From the NCBI GenBank assembly GCA_013426805.1, contig JACDZG010000022.1:1-64000 (forward strand): a DNA stretch of 64,000 nucleotides. The letters run 5' to 3'. Under the pieces are notes generated by a model, which was not told the DNA's origin, did no database searches, and saw only the letters and a program-made list of their open reading frames with translations. This DNA comes from Chromatiaceae bacterium (lineage in GTDB: Bacteria > Pseudomonadota > Gammaproteobacteria > Chromatiales > Chromatiaceae). Below, in pieces: positions 62,219 to 64,000 of this stretch (its first letter is position 1; each line of letters begins with the position of its first letter). The translations under genes and the position numbers were made by a program.

Positions 62219-62628
62219 TCATCCAGATTGATCGTCACCGCCTCGAATGGCGCCACTGACACCTCCGCCGCACCGGCAAAGCGGCCAATTTCCCGCCAGG
62301 CTCCGCCGTCCAGGGCGTAGGCTTCGAGGGTGTATGCCAAGGGATCGAGCAGCCAGGCGTAGGCCACGCCAAAATGGGCGTAGATGGGCATCTTGATCTC
62401 CCGGTCGGTGCCGGCGGTGGATGGCGACAGCACCTCGCATACCCAATTCGGGACCACCGTGGCGCGGTGCCCGCGGGGTAGTACCGGCATCCGTTCGCGG
62501 CGCCAGCCGGCCAGGTCCGGGACATCGACCTCGGCGTCGCGGATGAAGTGCAGTTCCGGCTCGTCGATGAACCACCAGCCGCCTGGGCCGCCACGTCCCC
62601 GCTGGAAAGGGCCGATCAGGTCAAATCG
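62200..62628 (-). pseudogene. 5'-truncated Uma2 family endonuclease
   Basis: Homology to Uma2 proteins covers about 143 residues: FDLIGPFQRGRGGPGGWWFI, PDLAGWRRERMP, WVCEVLSPST and YLWLLDP-like AYAWLLDPLAYTLEAY. The conserved N-terminal 60 or so residues of the family are absent; upstream codons in this frame lie inside the phosphate transporter and are not homologous. The pit gene end (62616) and this remnant therefore mark a deletion joint. The remaining nuclease motifs (E-V-L-S) are present but the protein is probably not made. Confidence 0.6.
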
Positions 62629-63743
62629 AAGGCTTGAAGCAGTTTGAACAGGCCGAAGGCCATCGCGCCCGCGGCCGGCAAGGTCAGGATCCAGGCCCAC
62701 AGCATGCGTTCGACCACGGTCCACTTGATGGCGGAGAACCGCTTGGCCGCCCCGACGCCCAGAATGGCCGCCGAGATGTTATGGGTGGTGGAGACCGGAA
62801 TGCCGAGTGCGGACGCGAGGGTGATGATGGTGGCTGCCGAGGTCTCGGCGGCAAAGCCGTGGAGCGGATGCAGGCGCACCATCTTATAGCCGAGCGTCTT
62901 GATGATCCGCCAGCCGCCGACCGCGGTCCCGGCGGCCATCGTCAGGGCGCAGGTCACCTTGATCCAGGTGTCGATGTCGCCCTGGGCCATGGCACCGTCG
63001 CTCGGGCGCAGCCAGATCAGCCAGTCGGGCAGTTGCTCCAGGGTGCCGGCCTGCTGCGCCGAGACCAGCGCGAGCGCGATGATACCCATGGTTTTTTGCG
63101 CGTCGTTGAGGCCGTGGGCGAGACCCATATAGGCCGCCGATCCGAGTTGCGCCTTGCCGAAAAAGGCGTTGACCCAGCGTGGCCGGGCCATCCGCCGCCG
63201 CAGGCCGCCGCTGCGCGACATCGCCCAGAGCAGGGCGAACAGCAGGCCCATCATCAGAAAACCGACGACGAACCCCATGAGCGGACTGGTGAACATGGGC
63301 ACGGCGACCTTCCACAGGATGCCCGCGCCCTTGTACCAAGGGTCGGCCGGCTGGGACCAGATCACCGCTCCCCACTGACCCTGGGCGGCCGCGACCGCGG
63401 CGCCGCACAGGCCGCCGATCAGCGCGTGCGAGGACGAGGACGGCAACCCGAGATACCAGGTCGCCAGGTTCCAGACGATGCCGCCGGCAAGCGCGCAGAG
63501 GATCAACTGCGAGGTGACCTCGACCATCGACTGATCGATCAGACCGGTGGCGATGGTGTTGGCGACCGCGGTACCCCAGAGCGCGCCGATCAGATTGGCG
63601 GTCGCCGCCAGCGTGACGGCCTGCATGGGGGAGAGTACCTTGGTCGCGACCACGGTGGCGATGGAGTTGGCCGTGTCATGGAAGCCGTTGATGTACGCGA
63701 ACACGAGCGCGGTGAGAATCACCGCGATGAGGAGGCTCAGCAC
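62616..63743 (-). CDS. Inorganic phosphate transporter, Pit family
   Basis: This is 375 residues with about ten membrane segments. The Pit/PHO4 signature is doubled: FAYINGFHDTANSIATVVAT at the start and GLAHGLNDAQKTMGIIALAL in the second half, with LPSSSSHALIGGLCGAA and PVSTTHNISAAI as the paired SSSHA/STTH motifs. It imports phosphate (as metal phosphate) driven by protons or sodium. It follows the DUF47 gene by 10 bp, the usual Pit-accessory arrangement. Confidence 0.92.
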   Translation of the reverse strand: MLSLLIAVILTALVFAYINGFHDTANSIATVVATKVLSPMQAVTLAATANLIGALWGTAVANTIATGLIDQSMVEVTSQLILCALAGGIVWNLATWYLGLPSSSSHALIGGLCGAAVAAAQGQWGAVIWSQPADPWYKGAGILWKVAVPMFTSPLMGFVVGFLMMGLLFALLWAMSRSGGLRRRMARPRWVNAFFGKAQLGSAAYMGLAHGLNDAQKTMGIIALALVSAQQAGTLEQLPDWLIWLRPSDGAMAQGDIDTWIKVTCALTMAAGTAVGGWRIIKTLGYKMVRLHPLHGFAAETSAATIITLASALGIPVSTTHNISAAILGVGAAKRFSAIKWTVVERMLWAWILTLPAAGAMAFGLFKLLQAFDLT

Positions 63744-63753
63744 ACTGGTCTCC

Positions 63754-64000
63754 TCAACTGTTCTTGAGCACGATCTGGTAGGCGACCACTCCGGCCTCGC
63801 GGCAGCGGTCGATGGCCTTCTCCAGGATCTCGAAGAACTCCTTGATCAGGAACATTTCTTTGCCGTCGGAGTGATTCGCGTAGAGGTCGCGATAGAGTTC
63901 GAGCATCAAGCGGTCGGCCTCGCTCTCGATGGAGCGCAGTCGGTCGTTCAGGATCTTCATCTCCTCGATCTTCATCCGGCGCAACTGGTGGACCATGTCG
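63754..64000 (-). CDS. DUF47 family Pit accessory protein (partial)
   Basis: Only the C-terminal 80 or so codons are in the window; the usual length is about 210. It is helical: IESEADRLMLELYRDLYAN, then FLIKEFFEILEKAIDRCREA and YQIVLKNS. DUF47 (PhoU-like) proteins bind and modulate Pit transporters. An ATG at 63996 is probably internal, because the frame stays open to the window edge. Co-transcribed with pit. Confidence 0.8.
   Translation of the reverse strand, partial: DMVHQLRRMKIEEMKILNDRLRSIESEADRLMLELYRDLYANHSDGKEMFLIKEFFEILEKAIDRCREAGVVAYQIVLKNS

Overview
This window is 64 kb of GC-rich chromosome from a gammaproteobacterium. The gene families suggest a purple sulfur bacterium of the Chromatiaceae, but that placement is inference. 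Supporting points are the gammaproteobacterial order rimP-nusA-infB-rbfA-truB-rpsO-pnp, the nagZ-hpt-MTIP group, pta-ackA, a Maf protein, DusA and an RND efflux pair. The backdrop of Uma2 endonuclease genes, STAND/FGE proteins, BrnA- and TumA-type antitoxins and many palindromic repeats also fits. No rRNA, tRNA or CRISPR array was found.

Layout. 1-3.5 kb is an accessory island, visibly AT-richer than its surroundings. It holds a small lipoprotein, a Uma2 endonuclease, a histidine-box fatty acid hydroxylase-like membrane protein and a two-domain protein that looks like a conflict-system effector, separated by dispersed short repeats. 3.9-6.8 kb is an arginine operon (argD-argF) followed by an SH3-domain membrane protein. 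7.1-10.2 kb carries a STAND NTPase fused to a formylglycine-generating-enzyme-like domain, then a DUF4160-DUF2442 fusion. 10.5-20.4 kb is core metabolism and envelope: pta-ackA, a HAD hydrolase, an L,D-transpeptidase, an RlmI-like methyltransferase, a MltD-like lytic transglycosylase and Maf. 20.5-23 kb is a decayed nitrile hydratase/thiocyanate hydrolase locus broken by several frameshifts, with an AraC-type regulator fragment. 23-36 kb holds a PHB depolymerase-family esterase behind a ribbon-helix-helix regulator, a large c-di-GMP GGDEF/EAL protein, ftsH, a PDZ protein, nagZ-hpt, a hemerythrin and a methylthio-purine phosphorylase. 36-46.4 kb is the SprT gene and the transcription/translation operon rimP to pnp, with terminator-like structures at its head and a clear terminator at its end.

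46.4-50.5 kb is a mobile and decayed segment. It contains a broken two-gene P-loop NTPase-like module, a complete IS3-family insertion sequence with inverted repeats, a fragment of a second transposase, a truncated Tse2-like toxin next to an intact Tsi2-like immunity gene, and a 139-bp MITE-like element. 50.5-58.4 kb holds an RND pump and adaptor, a lipase-like lipoprotein, an EamA transporter and dusA. 58.4-62.6 kb is again accessory: BrnA antitoxin with a truncated BrnT, a truncated TSUP transporter, an orphan TumA-like antitoxin, BON-domain and collagen-like small exported proteins, strong palindromes, a HEPN-like fragment and a 5'-truncated Uma2. The window ends in a Pit phosphate transporter and its DUF47 partner, which runs off the edge.

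The main pattern is repeated survival of antitoxin or immunity genes (Tsi2-like, BrnA, TumA-like) whose toxins are truncated or absent, between remnants of mobile elements. The best candidates for little-described functional systems are the two-domain protein at 2475-3488 and the STAND-FGE protein at 7109-9610.
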